This document shows positions 26,639 to 37,863 of a stretch of DNA of 64,000 nt, piece after piece. Source of the stretch: Melieria omissa (taxonomy: Eukaryota > Arthropoda > Insecta > Diptera > Ulidiidae); contig OZ020269.1 in assembly GCA_963971225.1 (NCBI GenBank), forward strand, positions 27,879,783 through 27,943,782, written 5' to 3'. Numbering within the stretch: the stretch's first letter is position 1; every line of letters begins with the position of its first letter. A program made the position numbers and the translations under genes. The notes under the pieces are model-generated. The model ran no database searches and was not told where the DNA came from. It saw only the letters and a program-made list of their open reading frames with translations.

Positions 26639-27358
26639 TTAAGGCAGGTTCTCACCTTGTGGATCCGAAAAAGTGAATTTTTTTTAAGAATTTTTTTTGA
26701 GAAAACGGTTAAAGATACAACGCTGAAAATTGTTTCTGGATATGAACACACATTTATTTAGAGAATACAATTTTTCAAATTGAATGAATCAAAAAAGGGG
26801 GGAGGGGGCGTCCATCAGTGGCGGCATGTCGGCGAGGAGGTGTCCCGCTACCGGAAGTGATTCCGTCAAAACCCGTGATCGGAAACACAAAAATCGAACA
26901 CATTCTTAATGTGTACCGTATTATCTATTGAATGAACTACGATCATGAAAAAAAAATCGAAATTAAAAAAGTTATGAGGTTTTGAAGAAAAAAATTACGA
27001 TTTTCGCATTTTTTTGTTCACTAATTATTTTTTTAAATAAAGAATTTTCAATATTTTTGGCTGATCGTAGTTCGTTTATTAGAAAAAACCCTAAGGAACA
27101 TTTAGAAAAAATTTGGTGACGATTGGTTCATTCCAGCGCCTTCAATCACTTCCGTAAGGTCCGAAAATGTGGTTCTGAGAAAAACGCGTTTAAAGTTTAA
27201 AGCGCGCTTGGCCGGTGCTCTACACTGTTCTATGTAACGGCCTGTAACTTTTGTAATTTTTCAGATTTTGATCTGAAATTTCTGAAACATATATCTACAC
27301 GATAAGGCAAAAAAAAAAATTGTTGTTTTTTTTTCCACAAGGTGAGAACCTGCCTTAA
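26639..27358. mobile_element. Non-autonomous TTAA element (piggyBac-type MITE), about 712 bp
   Basis: Perfect terminal inverted repeats of 20 bp (GGCAGGTTCTCACCTTGTGG at 26643, its reverse complement ending at 27354) are each bordered by TTAA (26639-26642 and 27355-27358). TTAA duplication is diagnostic of piggyBac-superfamily transposition. The interior has no transposase frame; it includes a GC-rich patch (26810-26890) with GGAAGTGATT phrases that recurs inverted near 27140-27160, so internal inverted repeats are also present. Confidence 0.85.
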
Positions 27359-27360
27359 TG

Positions 27361-28266
27361 TACAGGGTGGAAGATTTTGAATTTGAATCGGTTATTACAA
27401 AAAAAAACGAATGAAAATTTTTTGAAAATTCCGGTTTTATTACAAAGCTTGGAGTTTGTTATTTAAGAATGAAAAACGATATCGTTCATATGACTGCCAG
27501 GACTGGCCTTACAATACGCAATTCGGTCAACCCAATTTTCAAGTACTTTTTCGATCATTCCGAGTAGAATTTCCTGAATGGCAACTTCGATTTCATCTTT
27601 CAAAGCTTCAATCGTCTCTGGAGGGTTAGCGTAACACTTGTCCTTTACGGCTCCCCACAAAAAAAGGTCCAACGGACTTAAATCGCAGCTCCGAGGCTGC
27701 CAATTGACTTCAGAATTTCGGCTGATTATTCGATTTTCGAAAACGATGCCCAAAAGTTACGATTGTTATGAGCCGAATGGCTGAGCCTTCAGTTCTTGGA
27801 CCAATTGAATTTTGTAAGCCTTCATACCGAGATCTTTATATAAAATGCTCATCAAAGAAGTGCGAGAAATGTTCAATTTCTGAGTGCGATGGCGAGTTGA
27901 TTGATGTTCACGCACATTTTCGGCTACAAAAACAATGCTTTCGGCTGTGCGCACTGCATGAGAACGGGAACGAGTTGTTTGGTACATTAACGATTCAGTT
28001 TCACTAGCTCGCTTCACAAATTGATCCACAAACTGAGTTCAAGGTTGAGTTGATTTTTTTTCTAATTTCTTACAGTTTGGGTTGAAGACTCTGTACTTTG
28101 GAAGTAAGTTCTCAATATTTTCCAATTTTGTTGAAGCGTATAGCGTCCCATTTCGAAAATGTCAAACTTTTAACTAAATTACGAACACAAATTGAATGAC
28201 ATTTGGACTGCTATTCTCGAAATAAAGCGTAGTTCAAACTCCAAACGCTATGTGGGCCACCCTATA
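27361..28266 (-). mobile_element. Internally deleted mariner-like element
   Basis: Ends resemble each other as inverted repeats ((C/T)AGGGTGG at 27363 and ending at 28264) with TA on both sides, the mariner target duplication. At about 900 bp it is shorter than the 1.3 kb usual for the group, in line with the missing middle of its transposase. It lies only 2 bp from the TTAA element on its left. The right end continues as GGCCCACATAGCG on the minus strand, whereas the left end differs, so the left terminal repeat has decayed or was altered. Confidence 0.75.
27463..28151 (-). pseudogene. Mariner/IS630-type transposase, broken and deleted
   Basis: The frame starts with MGRYTLQQNWKILRTYFQ at 28151 and soon hits a stop. 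It resumes in another frame (27766-28029) with the helix-turn-helix part, ending ILYKDLGMKAYKIQLVQEL. It then jumps to the C-terminal part (27463-27753), which has the RSCDLSPLDLFLWG motif holding the third catalytic Asp. The segment with the first two catalytic Asp residues is absent, so an internal deletion removed the core. The N- and C-terminal phrases resemble the DD41D element at 49.2 kb, which suggests the same broad lineage. Confidence 0.8.
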
Positions 28267-28550
28267 TTATTCAAAAATATTTGTTTCGCCCTTTTTCAGC
28301 AACGTAGTAGTTGTTAAATATATATCCGAGCCTTACAACATCACCAAACATCCAGTCCTCAGTGCCTTATGCTGTGCTTCTTGACACTTCGCAACGAAAC
28401 TTGCAAAGTGAAAAATGGGTTTTGTCATTTTTAAGAAGGCCACATCTGTCCAGATATCATGCAGTCTTCTCTTAATCACCAACTGCAGTAAGCCTCAGAT
28501 AGAAAGTATTTCCAGATTATCTCATTTATAGCACCTAGAAAGATATGAGC

Positions 28551-28740
28551 TTATTTTGCAGAACATGGCTTGAGAGATGATACGTTTCCGGCCAGAGAGT
28601 TCGTCTTTTCACTGCCCTCTTTGTCTCTGTGCTCTGGCACCCATTTAAGCATTGCAGAGAGCACTATTTCGATGAGAATGAAACTTAGTTGCCTCAGTTG
28701 TATTACTGATGTGTCCACTTTCAATATCCACATACCTCGT
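28551..28740 (-). pseudogene. Non-LTR retrotransposon RNase H fragment
   Basis: The minus frame contains KWVPEHRDKEGSEKTNSLAG, a degraded form of the WVPGHR..I.GNE.AD.LA motif of the RNase H domain found in LOA- and I-type non-LTR retrotransposons. Flanking sequence from 28330 to 28550 may belong to the same remnant. No ends are visible and the frame is short, so this is a dead fragment. Confidence 0.6.
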
Positions 28741-29197
28741 TAATTTATTTACAAAAAATTTGTACTTTTTTCACCACGTCTTGAAATTCCATATCTTCCA
28801 TTTTGAGGTTAAATTGCCGCGAAATCTTAAAACTTATAAAAATTAATGGATCAAAAAACAAGACAAACAATCAGTGTTGTTAATACAACAAAGTGAAAAT
28901 CATGTTCATTGGTTTATTTTTTTTATTATTATTTATTTATTTATCGAAAACGTGAAAAAAGTCACAGAAAATTCGAAAAAGTCATACGCAAATTTTTTGC
29001 AACAAAATGACCTAAGTTTAAAAAAAAATGATTTACGAATTCAGAATCAAGGGGCCCTAATTACAATGGAACTGATTTCCAAACCAGAAATTTGTTACCC
29101 TGTGTTATAAATTCTTGCATGTGATTATTTGTTGGTATATCTAAGGAGGAAAGTTTCTTAACTCCTTTAAACTTTAAGGGAAATACCAATATATACT
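28741..29197. other. No gene seen
   Basis: AT-rich sequence between two retroelement remnants; only short incidental open frames. Confidence 0.45.
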
Positions 29198-29955
29198 ATT
29201 TTCCAGTTATTTTTTTTTTTGTTCCTTGTTCACTCCTCTCGGGAGCATAGGGCCTCCACAAGACAGCCTTGTGTTGGTTACATTAATCAGCAGAACAACA
29301 GCCAGGTAGGGTAGGTGATTGGCCTAAGGTGAAGTCCTAAGTGATGGAATCATCTAACGCCGCTCAGTAACGTCGCCTATCGCGATTAATAAAACTCAAG
29401 GCGGTTAGATTTCAATTGCTTTATTCACTAACGTTACAAAATTTCTACGCGCGTGCGCTCAGCTCCGTTGCCAGCTTTCGACTCGTTTTCTTTTCTGCCG
29501 CGCCAGTGCTGCCAGCGCTCGATGCACGAACCAGTGTCGCCACACGCCTCCGCTCGTAGCACCATCTGTTGTGAGGAGGTTACAGCAGAATTGTTGGGGA
29601 TCGCTAGATCAGGTTGGTGCGCGCTGTTTTTGCAGTTGTCCGCTTCCCCTTGCAGATGTCACTCGTGCGCCTGTTTTGCGTAACTGTTTATTTGTTTGCT
29701 TTTATCAGTCGCACAGCGCATAGTTGCGCGTTCTATTGCGTGGAAGTAAGTGGAATAGGAATAATTGGGTTGGGAATCAATGAACTTGGATATGTTGCAG
29801 GGTTTTTAGGAAAACTTAATGAACAGGAAAAATCGGAAAAATTGGATGGAAAAGTGCGGGAACCGTGCGCACGGCGGGAGTTGAACCCACGACCTCTGGA
29901 TAACAGTCTAGTGCACTCACGCTAGGCTATCGAGGCTGCTCCATTTTCCAGTTAT
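29198..29955 (-). mobile_element. Long tRNA-headed SINE (about 730 bp), minus strand, with poly(A) and TSD
   Basis: The direct repeat ATTTTCCAGTTAT at 29198-29210 and 29943-29955 bounds the element. On the minus strand it begins near 29942 with a tRNA-like head: A box TAGCCTAGCGTG and a perfect B box GGTTCAACTCC (about 29879-29889). It ends at 29211 in a run of A (T run on +). The body is unusually long for a SINE, with a GC-rich middle (29440-29690). The end region (CCCTATGCTCCCGAGAGGAG) probably copies the 3' end of a partner LINE. It could instead be a composite of a SINE and a truncated LINE inserted as one unit. Confidence 0.75.
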
Positions 29956-30248
29956 ACAGAATTCAATTTTTCATACACTGATCTCTCACATCTGGGTCAA
30001 TGCTTTCAAGTTATTTCCCGGACCTGGTACCGATTTCAAGAGTGGAGGAAATTAAAAGTTGAGTCAAGTTATAAATATCGAGTGATGAAAGCTGAATCGT
30101 TGTTGTTGTAGAAATAATCGAAACATTATATCTGAAATTATTTAATTCCGAGTGAAAAAATTGACTCTGGACTCCGAAATAAATATACGTTAATTTCTTC
30201 AACCGAAATTCATTTCAACTTTTCAGCAACTTATTTCTGTTATTAATG

Positions 30249-31876
30249 TACAGTGGTGAGCAAAATAATAAGAACAGGAATATGTATACACTTAAACTTC
30301 GCACAAAAATTAACCCAATTAAAAAATAACCATATAAATTTGCAGACCATTTTATTTATAGGTTTGTTAACAGTGGCTAAGCATGGTTTTATTTTCAAGA
30401 TTATTTACAGCCCAAGAAAAGAATGTAATTAACAAAAAAATAGAAAACAAGTTGTTCAAAATAATAAGAACAAGTTAAATGTTAATATTATTTTTGCTAT
30501 TTAACAGACCAAATCCATTCTTATTTTTAATATTTTGTGTTGTAGCCCTTGCTGGACTCCACTGCAATGCACCGCCTATTCATGGAGTCAATAAGGTCTC
30601 GACATCGTTGTACAAGGATTGCATTCCATGAAATTTGTGCTGCAGCCCATAATTCGTCCGTATTGTTAAATCTTTTAGTACCAATGGCGCGTTTTAAGTC
30701 CGCCAATTAATGTTCAATTGGGTTTAGGTGAGGACTTTGCGCGGGCCATTCCATAAGAATAACATTTTGCCCTGCAAACCAATCTTTGGACAAGCGAGAT
30801 GTGTGTTTGGGGTCATTATTCTGTTGGAAAATGACTCCAGGGCCCATAACTTGTTGTGCATAGGGAAGCATTTCAGTGGACAGTATGTCAATGTATTTTT
30901 GGTCCTCCAGGTTGCCTTTTATGAGATGTATGGGCCCCACACAGTGCCATCCAAAGCAGTCCCATAACATAATGCTTCCATCTTCATTCTTGACAGTCTT
31001 CTGCGTGTATTTGGTGTCATACGCACGGGTGACAGGGCGGCGAACATACTTCCTGCCATCCGATCCAACTAGGTTTACCTTTGTTTTATCACTAAAAAGT
31101 ACGCTGCGCCACTTCGGTTGGTTTCTGCCAGCTAAGTGCTTTCTGGCAAACTGAAGTTGTTCTTTTGCAAAATTTTTGGCAGCAACATCAGCACCTTGCG
31201 CACCACCCGGCCGTATAAATTGGTCTCCCGTAGCCTTCTGCGAATGGTAGAGCTGCTAACTTCTGCACCAAATTCAAGTCCAATTACTTTTGAGGACTTG
31301 AATGGGTCGTCTTTTGCCGCTTTTATAATTCGCCTATCAATTTTTTCGCTCGTTTTCTTTTTTCGGCCTCGAGTTTCTGGTTTTGGCATCCAATTTACGG
31401 CGTTATGGATTTTGCAGAGCGATATCTTAAATATCGTGGATATTTCGCGATATGTTTTTCGTTCTTCTACCATCACCCTGATCATTTGTCTTTCTACATT
31501 TGTGCAAGTTTTTCCGCGACCCATTTCTATGGTTAGTAAACAGATTTTTTTTAAGCATGTACTATGCAAGTTTTTATATTTTTATACAATAACTTACCGT
31601 TACGTTAAGTGAAATTTGCGAAAATTTTGCTTTTAGAACAGGTTTGACAACGTGTTCTTATTTTTTTGCACAGTAAAATTATTTTCAAATCGATAAAAAA
31701 AGCGGGTGTCGGACAATGTTGTCATACGATTTTGTGTAAAACAGTAAAATTTTTGTGATAATTACAGCTAAGACAATGTGGGTATATCAAAAGTTTTTGT
31801 AACAACACTGTTTGCTTGAAATATATACCAACATAATAGTAAAAGTATTGTTCTTATTATTTTGCTCACCACTGTA
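30249..31876 (-). mobile_element. Full-length Tc1-like element (DD34E type), inactive
   Basis: Perfect 26-bp terminal inverted repeats starting CAGTGGTGAGCAAAATAATA lie at 30251 and end at 31874, flanked by TA on both sides. A second, inner copy of the CAAAATAATAAGAAC motif occurs about 200 bp inside the left end (about 30458), and a diverged inverted copy (GTTCTTATTTTTTTGCAC) about 200 bp inside the right end (31652-31669). This gives an IR/DR arrangement like that of some Tc1-like elements such as Sleeping Beauty. Length is 1624 bp, normal for the family. Confidence 0.9.
30527..31524 (-). pseudogene. Tc1-like transposase with frameshift, nonsense codon and catalytic change
   Basis: The start MGRGKTC is at 31524 and the end at 30527, about 332 codons as usual for Tc1 transposases. 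Seen in order: a helix-turn-helix (RVMVEERKTYREISTIFKIS), an RGRKKK linker in the GRPR position, a second DNA-binding part (SSSTIRRRLRE), the first Asp in LFSDKTK, the glycine-rich WDCFGWHCVG, then FQQNNDPKHTS and SPHLNPIE with the final Glu. The second catalytic Asp is Asn here (family pattern is DND). A frameshift lies near 31185 and a TAA follows NPIEH. Spacing from that Asn to Glu is 34 residues, matching DD34E. The protein cannot be active. Confidence 0.9.
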
Positions 31877-31884
31877 TATACATG

Positions 31885-32594
31885 TATGCGCCTATGAAAC
31901 CGGTAATTATTTTTGAAAAAACACGTTTATTGTGAGGAAATGATTACAATTTTATTCTTCAAAGTAATGGCCATCGCTAGCTACACATTTTTCCCATCTC
32001 TCAGGCAATTTATGGATGCCTCGCCAAAAAAATGTTTCGTCTTTTGCCTGAAACCAATCATCGATCCATTTTTTGGCTTCTGCGTGAGAATTGAAGTGCC
32101 GTTCCGTTAATGCGTGGCCCATCGATGCGAACATGTGATAATCCGAAGGCGCCAAGTCTGGTGAGTAAGCCGCATGAGCAAGAGCTTCCCAGTTGTACGA
32201 TGCAACCAATTCTTTGGTGGCTCTAGTGCGGTGTGGTGGTGCGTTGTCATCGAGGAAAATCACTTTGTGTTGCCTGGCTTCATATTCTGGGCGTTTTTGG
32301 CGTATAGCACGGTTCAAATCGGCCAATTGTTGTTGGTAACGTTCACCGTTAACCGTTTCACCAGGTTTTAGAAGGTTTTTTTCTTCAAATGGTAACACAA
32401 AATTAACTCTGTCCGCAAATCGTAATTTGTAGGCACGTCAAACAATGCGTTGTTGGATGAAACTTGACAAATTGTGAACTGAATATTGTTGACATATGAC
32501 AGAAGAAGTAAACATGACATTTGGTACGGTTCCGAAGTTTATAAATATTCGGCTATTTACCGGTAGATGTCGTTAGCGGTTTCATAGGCGCATA
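31885..32594 (-). mobile_element. Internally deleted mariner (DD34D), about 706 bp
   Basis: Inverted ends TGCGCCTATGAAACCG (31887 and ending 32592) are bordered by TA. The element lies 12 bp from the end of the Tc1-like element. The intact relatives are near 1.3 kb, so roughly half is missing, from the 5' coding part. Confidence 0.85.
31952..32430 (-). pseudogene. Mariner transposase C-terminal half
   Basis: The frame carries LDDNAPPHRTRATKEL (second catalytic Asp) and YSPDLAPSDYHMF (third catalytic Asp) with 34 residues between them, the DD34D signature of true mariners. The C terminus HKLPERWEKCVASDGHYFEE is complete. The N-terminal DNA-binding part and the first catalytic Asp are missing through deletion. 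The retained half is open with no stop, which suggests fairly recent loss or amplification as a deleted form. Confidence 0.9.
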
Positions 32595-33240
32595 CCTGGT
32601 AAGTGCATGCATATGTAATTGATTGATCGATCGAATTACAAATACAATTACAATACACGAATACAATTTTTCAGGGACTTATTACTACTATTATTAAGTT
32701 TTTTTTGTAAGAAAATAATTATTGATTGTAAAATTGATTGATTATAATTATTATTTGCGACAATTAATTACGTTGCATAAAAACTGTTTGTTTTTGTTCT
32801 TGACAATTATTATTTTTGGATTTTTTTTACTTTTACTTTTGTTACTTTTTAACTTTTTAAACGTAAAAAAATCTTTTTGAAAGTAATAATTATGAGCAAC
32901 GTAAACTAAAAAAACTATAAATAAAAGTTATTAAGCAACGTTAAACAAAAAAATTCCAAAATAATAATTATCGACAAATAATAATATACTTGTTTATATT
33001 AACGAATAATACACTTGTATATACGAATAATACTTGTTTCTTATTAACAGTTATTATGCAACTCAAAAATATTTTTTACATGATATCAGTAACAAGTCAC
33101 GTAAAAAAATTGTTATTAGGAATAAGTATTATAAACCAATATTTTGAGAAATTTCTTAAATTAGGGCAATTTTTTTTTTCAAAAATATGGATAGTAATGA
33201 TTTAAGGTCTTTGCAATTTTTCATGAATTAATACTTATAT
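32595..33240. other. No gene seen; very AT-rich
   Basis: AATAATTAT-rich sequence with short near-repeats (for example ACGAATAATACACTTG and ACGAATAATACTTG at about 33001-33035). No coding or mobile-element end was found. Confidence 0.5.
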
Positions 33241-33816
33241 CATTAACCCGTTTAATAACTTTGATTCGTTAACGAATTATAGAAGTTAGTAATGTTTGCA
33301 GTTTTTTTTATTACAGTAAACCTGTGTAATGTAAAACCATTTTTTTTATTATATTAAGAAATTTTGACTTTCTAATAAAAATAAGTTTTCGTCATGCCAT
33401 GCCTTGCCTATTAAAGTTGGATGGGCATTGAAAAACCCCTCATATATAAAGTTTTTCTTAAATTCTTTAAAAATACTAAAAATAGCCACATTTTTACAAA
33501 GCTGACACAAAATGATTGAGAGAATTCGACACTAATTTTGTATTAAAATAACATTAGCTTAGATCTGTAAACCCATTTCGTACCTTTGAGTCGTTAACGG
33601 ATCAAAGAAATTAGTAATGTTTGCAGTGTTTTTTTTATAACCATAAACCTGTGTAATCTTAAGTTCATGTTTTTAATTTTATGTTTAAATCTATTGGCTT
33701 TCTTATAAAATATTTGTATGCCATGCCACCCCTTCTTTACTAAAGCTGGGTGGGCATTGAAAAACCTCACATTTCAACATTTTTCTTAAATTTTTCTAAC
33801 AGTACTAAAAATAAAA
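33241..33816 (+). repeat. Local direct duplication, two copies offset by about 327 bp
   Basis: Copy 1 (about 33241-33490) and copy 2 (about 33566-33816) share TTAGTAATGTTTGCAG, CCTGTGTAAT, ATGCCATGCC and GGGCATTGAAAAACC in the same order at offsets of 325-329 bp. Divergence between copies is substantial, so the duplication is old. No open frame or transposon end coincides with it. Confidence 0.75.
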
Positions 33817-36800
33817 CGACTTGTGCAAAACCCAAACACAATGTTTGGAAAGACAAACTTATTAATTTTGTATTACAAAAAAATACGTTTAGATCTGTTC
33901 AGATGGCCCAAGAGGGCACGAAAGTGTTTAAAAATCAAATTTTAATCTCATCGGATAATCATCGATCCTGTTCAAGCTAATTTTTTCACCTAATTTGTCC
34001 TTCTACTACAAAAATTTTAAAGTAAAACCTTTCTCACACCATCGGAAAAGAGTTAATAATCGCCCCATGTTTAATGACTTTTCCCACTTCTCGTGATTGT
34101 CTGTTTTTCCTTCTAAATAACTAACAACACGCTTCAGATAAAACAGCAACTATGTTAAACATCTCATGAGCTCATCGGCTAAAAATTACAATTAGCAACC
34201 AGATCAGCTGCAGTGTCACAGCTCTAAGTTATTCGCGTAAATATGAGTGCCGCAGATGATTTAATTTATTGCCACGCCTTTGAAAAGCCAATATTTCAAA
34301 ATAGCTCAAACAGTGCCGTCGCATTAATATGCACATAAACACTCAAACACACACACGCACATCAACAACTAGACGACATATTTTTGTCCATGCATTCGAC
34401 TGTGTGTAGACGTGTGTGTGTATGTGCGTGAAAAATATACATTTATAGTTTGTTCACCTCATGTTCAAATAAAACAAAGCATACAAATGCGCACACCAAC
34501 CATCAAACAAACGGACATACAAAAAAGCTAAAAGCATTTGGGCGCTGCGCAGCTGTAGCCCCAGCCCCACTTAAAGTGGAGTAGTTTTGTGTGCAAATGC
34601 TGAATTGCTGTAGAAAATTATAAAATTTTGCATAAATTGTATGTTCGTTTTGTTGAAACATATCGACACAAACTTGTTGAATCTTTAGCACAGCAGAAAC
34701 AAGGCGATAAAAATCGACCAGCAACCGCCCCAGCGGCGTTGTTGTTGCTGGATTTAAAGACTCTGCGCGAGTATTTGCATTGACTATCGATTGGTTTAAT
34801 TCAACTCGTTCGCATAATGCGCCAAATGGCAATGAATGAACACACAATGTAAATATTAAGTTTTATTGCTGCAATTTTTGTAGTTTTTGTTGTTATTTTG
34901 GCACCACTGTTGTCGCTTCTATTGATTTATTGTTATTATTTGGTTTTTATTTGCCAAATTGTGGCAAAAGCTTACTATCCATTGGCACTGACTAAGTTGT
35001 TTTTGTTCAAATGCGGCGGAGACCAAAGAGGTTGTGCTGGTTTAATTTCTTGTTCGCAATTGTTCAGTTAATTTTCAATATATTTGCAAATGTATTTGGG
35101 GGAATAAAAAACTCATTCTTTCTGTTATAATCAAAATTTGAGTTTTATTAGATATAAATGATTTGCCAAAAATAATATTATTACTAGAAATCGTTTAAAA
35201 TTCTTTTAAAATATAAAAATAAGGTATGTTTTTTTCAAAAAACACTTGATTTTTTTTAGTATTTTTATTTATATTTTATTTAATAAATTTAATTGAAAAT
35301 AATCATCAATATTTCAATCATCAAAATTTGTGCCACAAAAATGTTTATATTTAAATTTAAAAAAAATGTTCAAAAATGTTTTTTATGTTTTGTTATAATC
35401 AACAAAATTTTTTCTTTAAGTTTTATTAGCATTAAAACAATGCTTCTTCAAAATCTTTTTCCAACAACTATTCATGAACACAAACAAATTTACTCGAACA
35501 ATGTTGCCCATGTGAACATAAAATTATATTTATTATTTCTCTAACCGCACATTTGCTTTAAAATATATTTTGCTTTTCAACAAAAACGACATCACTTACT
35601 TTTCACTGCAGAAAATTTGCTAATTAAGCGCAAATGCCCAGCGAAACCGCTGCATCCAAAACGTATGCAAAAACAAAAGATTTAAGCGACAAACTTGTTG
35701 CGAAATATCACACTAAACACCAGCATTGAGTGCACCGGCCGTAATTGCAACAACATATTACTTGCAAAAACAAAGTCCACTGCCGCCCTCTCCATGTCGA
35801 TGATGACAATTTTTTGCGCTCTCGCTTTCCTCCCATTCGCTGCAACAACGCCGCCGCGGCATCGCATCATTGCACTCTGCCGGCCGCTAATGCAGCATCT
35901 TCCTCATGTGTTATGCATGTTTAAAGCAAGCATGCTTTAAAATCACACAAAAACAAAAACCACAACAACCAAAACAACAACAACAATGGGCAGCCATAAC
36001 CAGCTTTAAACGCTTTTGCCGATTCGATGCAACAAAAATTTATGAAAAGCGGTCGTACTAAGGTGCACGGCACCTTTAAGGCAATGCGTTAAATGTTACA
36101 AACAAAGCAACAAAAACAGCAGCGGCAACAACAACAACAACACGATTCAACCTACTACATAGCCGCAAACAAAAGCCAAATGCAAAATGCTAAAAAAAAG
36201 GTCGAACGTGCTTCAAAGTTTATTATGCAATTTCTGGCTACACTTGCAGGCAGCACCACAAAAAAAGCAGCCACCGCAACAAAACCAACAACAACAAAAG
36301 CAACAATAGTGGCAGACAGCTAGCATTTAAGTAATGCCAACAGCAGCTGGAGGCGGCGACGACGGCGGCTGCTTAAATTAATTCATTTTCATTGCTCATT
36401 TGAAAATTTTCAATCTTTGTTGTTTGGTGTTGTGTGCATTTTGCTTTTGCTGTGTTTTTTTTGTTTTTGGTTTTGTTTGCTCTCTAATTAAATGGAAGTC
36501 TGTTGCCGCCTCTCAAGATTCTATATTTAATAAAGACATCAAATGTGTGGGGAAGCGTGGCGTCAGTTTGGTTGCGGCTTTTGAATGCGTCTGCACATTT
36601 GTGGCAGAAATGAAACTGAAATTAAATTGAAATTTGCGCCGCCGACAAGGGGGCAAAAGAAAGGAAAATAAAATGTATATGCGGCGTCACGCTTCGTTAC
36701 ACGCTCTGTGGGAATTGGTGTGTCTGTGCGCCGGGCTGAGCATTATGCCAAGTGACATAATTACTGCAATTGTCGTTATGCGCACGCCACTTAATTAAGT

Positions 36801-37281
36801 CAGAAAAATGAATGTTTGCAAAAAATAAAAAATTTCAAACATACACAAAATATAAACGTGACGCGCCCCTGCACACACAAGTTTTGCTGCTAGTATGTTA
36901 TTAAATTTTGATTTATGAATTGTGGCTGATTAAAGTGATTATTAGATTTTTATTGATTATATTAATTTTTTGGCATTGCATGATCATCTGATTGAAGTCA
37001 TGCCTGCCTGCAACAAAACAAAACGCAAAGAATTTATCGGTGTTAAATTAAACACGAAAAAAAGTTTGAAAAATTTGCAACCTCAATAGCATTTGTCAAC
37101 AAAAGGTTCGGAATCTATTGATGCCTCTTTTAAAAATTCCTCACCAAAATTTGAGCCAAGAAAATGAGTATGGATCAGTTATTAAACATTCAGTCTGGCG
37201 AGTCAGTATCGATGTGTGCAGCATGAGAATTGTCCTCGAAGTAATTGAAAGCTGTTGAGAATTTTGATTGTTATCAGAGCA
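33817..37281. other. No gene seen; noncoding with CAA/CAG runs
   Basis: AT-rich, with CA/TG runs (34340-34430) and a GC-richer island with CAA/CAG repeats at 35.6-36.4 kb. A 76-codon open frame there (from 36093) is mostly Gln/Thr/Lys from these repeats and lacks splice support. Confidence 0.45.
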
Positions 37282-37573
37282 TTAACCCATTACTGCCTGC
37301 ATATAGTTCTAGCCAGCGGATTTTGTCTAAATTTACATATGTTGGTAAGGGGTGCTTAGAATAGTTATACACAAAAATTCAGGTATCTACCTGATATAGC
37401 ACCTGAGATATAGAGGGGGTGAAATTTCACCCATCCGGCACCAGGTGTGCCGAAATATCCATATATTGCAAGAAGCTTGGTTGATTTCTTATTGCCTGTT
37501 GAAAATTGCCGATATAATTAATTATTTTTATTTTTACGTTTATTTAATTATGGAAAGGACTATCTATTATACA

Positions 37574-37712
37574 AAAGTAGCTGGGGTCTTCAGCTTTCAT
37601 AAATGGGGCCAATCCCAACTACTAATTCCACCTATCTTCTCCCCCTGGAGCTATTCCTACCTTTCTTCCTACCTAGGACCCTACGACAGTAAACTTGCTA
37701 AATTATTAAAAT
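37574..37712 (+). repeat. Dispersed repeat, copy A (copy B at 46834)
   Basis: Shares GTAGCTGG.GTCTTCAGCTTTCATAAATGGG, a central CCACCT.. pyrimidine-rich part, CACCTAGGACC-like and ACGACAGTAAA phrases with copy B in the same order and strand. It lies inside the piggyBac-like element. Confidence 0.7.
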
Positions 37713-37863
37713 CTATTATCTATTATCTTGACTACTAACAAAAGAAAATGTGTATGACAATGTCGGCGCATGAAATTGGCGCCAAAATAAATGACGGTTT
37801 TCCATTCTATGTTTTGCACGTAAAATTATAAATGAAGGCGAGAATTAACAAAAAAATCAATGA

